Shown here one piece after another: positions 6,357-7,192 of a stretch of 7,192 nucleotides of DNA (its first letter is position 1; each line of letters starts with the position of its first letter). The DNA lies in contig JAECRW010000075.1 of the NCBI GenBank assembly GCA_016294985.1, positions 1 through 7,192 of the forward strand, read 5' to 3'. The position numbers were made by a program, and so were the translations under genes. Origin of the DNA: Candidatus Sifarchaeum marinoarchaea. Its GTDB lineage: Archaea; Asgardarchaeota; Sifarchaeia; Borrarchaeales; Borrarchaeaceae. The notes beneath the pieces were generated by a model, which made no database searches, was not told the DNA's origin, and saw only the letters and a program-made list of their open reading frames with translations.

Positions 6357-6426
6357 TCATCCTACCGGGAGTCTTGTATCCCTGCCTTCCTCCCGATATT
6401 CATCACAACTCTTCTGTGCAAAAAAC

Positions 6427-6434
6427 TATATAAA
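6427..6434 (-). promoter_or_regulatory. TATA box inside the miniature element
   Basis: The minus strand reads TTTATATA within CTTTATATAG, a near-consensus archaeal TATA box. It lies just inside the left-end hairpin and points toward the structured region and the tnpB remnant, so the element carries its own promoter. Confidence 0.55.
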
Positions 6435-6447
6435 GCTAGCGGCTTTC

Positions 6448-6475
6448 ATCCCCCACCCTTCGGAAGGGGACTTCC
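6448..6475 (-). repeat. Left-end hairpin region of the TnpB-type element
   Basis: CCCTT (6456-6460) pairs with AAGGG (6464-6468) around a CGG loop. Flanking G/C runs at 6450-6454 and 6469-6475 allow alternative longer stems. The minus-strand sequence aligns with the right-end hairpin from GGAAG onward. Confidence 0.5.
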
Positions 6476-6485
6476 CGCCGATAAT

Positions 6486-6599
6486 GTTAAAATATAATCT
6501 CTAGAACAAATGATACTAAAAACTATGTCTATTAGAAAACTTATTAGAATAATTTAAAAAAATTAATACTAATGAATACTAAAGCAACGCGTTTAGGAG
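6486..6599. other. AT-rich spacer and selD promoter region
   Basis: These 114 bases lie between the element and selD. The first seven (minus TTTTAAC) are the probable target-adjacent motif of the insertion. A TTTAAAAA run near 6553-6560 could serve as a TATA element. AGGAGG is at 6595-6600. No gene is present. Confidence 0.4.
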
Positions 6600-7192
6600 G
6601 TGAATCGGTTAGCAAGTAATTACAGGCTGACTAAAGCAGTAAGGGTACATGGTTGAGCCTGTAAGTTGCCCCAAGCAGACCTAGAAAAGTTACTAGAGAG
6701 CATAGAAGTCCATTTACCAGAAGGTTCAGTCAAAGACAAAATGCTAGCAGGAACAGGAGATGACGCAGCCGTAATACAAATCAGAGATGATCTAGCACTT
6801 ATTGAAACTGTTGATTTCTTCACACCGAATGTTGATGAGCCAATACTTCAAGGAGAAATTTCTGCATGTAATTCAACAAATGATGTTTATGCAATGGGTG
6901 CTGTAGACATCGTTGGTGTACTGGTTGTTATGGGTGTACCAACTGACATGCCTTTCGAAATTTCTCGAGATATTTTAAAGGGATTTAAATCATTCTGTGA
7001 AGATCTTGGAACACATATCGTCGGTGGGCACACAATCATTAACCCATGGCCTTTCATTGGTGGTTGCGCAGTAGGTTTAGCCCATCCGGATAAGATAGTC
7101 TATAGCCGTGGTGCAAAGGTTGACGATGTACTTCTCTTAACTAAGCCCTTAGGAACGCAACCTGCGATGGCAGCTTATCGTTTACTGAAAGA
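6600..7192 (+). CDS. selD: Selenide, water dikinase with selenocysteine (5' part; runs off the window)
   Basis: SelD makes selenophosphate from selenide and ATP, the selenium donor for selenocysteine and selenouridine. The frame begins GTG 6600 (MNRLASNYRLTK) and reaches VHG-U-ACKLP, where U is an in-frame TGA at 6654-6656, residue 19. In SelD this position is the active-site Cys or Sec, and Lys22 matches the essential lysine of the (C/U)xxK motif. Downstream blocks are diagnostic: GTGDDAAV, TVDFFTPNVDEP, ACNSTNDVYAMGA and GGHTIINPWPFIGG. An in-frame TAG at 6594 rules out an upstream start. The last visible residues are AAYRLLK; about 150 residues and any 3' UTR SECIS element lie beyond the window. 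No convincing bacterial-type SECIS hairpin follows the UGA, which fits an archaeal arrangement. The UGA is part of the gene, not a frameshift. Confidence 0.9.
6654..6656 (+). other. selD: In-frame UGA decoded as selenocysteine in selD
   Basis: The frame reads GGT-TGA-GCC-TGT-AAG, giving G-U-A-C-K. Strong SelD homology continues on both sides of the TGA in one frame, and the position equals the catalytic Cys/Sec of the family. Automated callers would either truncate the gene or start it too late. Confidence 0.88.

Larger units (their letters stand above)
6097..6405 (-). ncRNA. Candidate omega-RNA (reRNA) of a TnpB-type system
   Basis: From the TATA box at 6427-6434, transcription should start near 6405 and run to the right end at 6097. 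Perfect or near-perfect stems lie along the way: 6366-6371 with 6390-6395; 6327-6332 with 6343-6348; 6296-6300 with 6305-6309; 6227-6232 with 6252-6257 plus inner 6234-6237 with 6245-6248; 6191-6195 with 6203-6207; 6145-6147 with 6152-6154 closed by a GCAA loop; and the terminal hairpin 6105-6124 with a GUAA loop. The terminal GGAAGC...GUAGUUCAC layout is what I know from archaeal omega-RNA 3' ends. The guide would be the flank after 6097, GUCCUCUCUUUCUCAG. The 5' end is uncertain. Confidence 0.5.
6097..6485 (-). mobile_element. Miniature IS200/IS605 (TnpB-type) element without transposase
   Basis: This 389-base element is read on the minus strand. The left end lies next to TTTTAAC (6486-6492) and the right end finishes GTAGTTCAC at 6097. 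A GGAAG-led hairpin region at each end aligns with the other (minus strand GGAAGTCCCC near 6475 and GGAAGCTTCA near 6125). Both then read TCCG-(t)AAGG-x-TGG, as expected for subterminal hairpins bound by a Y1 transposase. Between them are a TATA box, stem-loops and the tail of a tnpB frame; the catalytic core of TnpB and all of tnpA are missing. Deleting 6097-6485 rejoins the flanks as GGA-CGT-TAA and restores a stop for the upstream gene, which supports the boundaries. The boundaries come from motif similarity and this reconstruction. Confidence 0.62.

Noticed and set aside
6097..6485. RNase P RNA or SRP RNA on the minus strand
   Set aside because: The GGGAAGTCCCC and ACAGAAG strings recall RNase P, but the conserved regions do not follow in the right order. 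The IS605-like ends and stop-codon restoration explain the region better.
6301..6504. Plus-strand open frame of about 67 codons across the element's left end
   Set aside because: It is antisense to the structured RNA and end hairpin. The composition follows from GC-rich stems, and there is no ribosome-binding site or motif.
6657..6710. Bacterial-type SECIS hairpin right after the selD UGA
   Set aside because: Only a four-base stem (CTAG/CTAG) is visible, with no stable bSECIS-like stem at the right distance.
6620..6823. Minus-strand open frame inside selD
   Set aside because: It is antisense to a clear SelD coding sequence and has no independent support.
1..7192. CRISPR array, tRNA or rRNA genes
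   Set aside because: No regularly spaced direct repeats, cloverleaf with a T-loop motif or conserved rRNA segments were seen on either strand.

Overview
This 7.2-kb window is AT-rich and most likely archaeal. TATA-box-like elements lie about 25 bases before several predicted transcription starts. One gene appears leaderless, many starts are GTG, and the window holds a remnant of an archaeal-style IS200/IS605 (TnpB) element. The last gene is a selenophosphate synthetase whose active-site residue is read through an in-frame UGA, so the host should decode selenocysteine. Among archaea that trait is known in Methanococcales, Methanopyrus and Lokiarchaeia-type Asgard lineages. I favour an Asgard-like archaeon, but the sequence alone does not prove it.

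Layout. (1) 1-78: the 5' end of an unidentified minus-strand gene. (2) 79-583: mostly non-coding, with a possibly decayed reading frame. (3) 584-2368: a plus-strand pair made of a DUF6884/YaaA-like protein and a DpdA-like tRNA-guanine-transglycosylase (TGT) paralogue. (4) 2479-3684: a convergent minus-strand gene with an N-terminal winged-helix domain and a large unrecognised C-terminal region. (5) 4057-4614: a QueT-family membrane protein, with a possible hairpin over its ribosome-binding site and start codon. (6) 4900-5142 (minus) and 5388-6122 (plus): a small four-cysteine protein divergent from a radical SAM enzyme. (7) 6097-6485: a miniature TnpB-type element with no tnpA and no intact tnpB. 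It keeps both end hairpins, a TATA box and a structured omega-RNA-like (reRNA) region. (8) 6600 to the window end: selD.

How the genes may work together. A TGT-fold enzyme, a DUF6884 protein and a queuosine-precursor transporter within 4 kb suggest an accessory 7-deazaguanine system. QueT would import a deazapurine base, the TGT-like enzyme would exchange it for guanine in DNA (DpdA-like) or in RNA, and the DUF6884 protein, which resembles the YaaA/DUF328 group containing DpdC, might process the base. This is inference from family identity and proximity; the genes are not one operon.

The best direct observation at nucleotide level concerns the miniature element. It sits exactly at the stop codon of the radical SAM gene. 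Removing 6097-6485 in silico rejoins the flanks as CGT-TAA and restores a stop after residue 237. The present gene instead reads seven extra codons out of the element's right-end hairpin.
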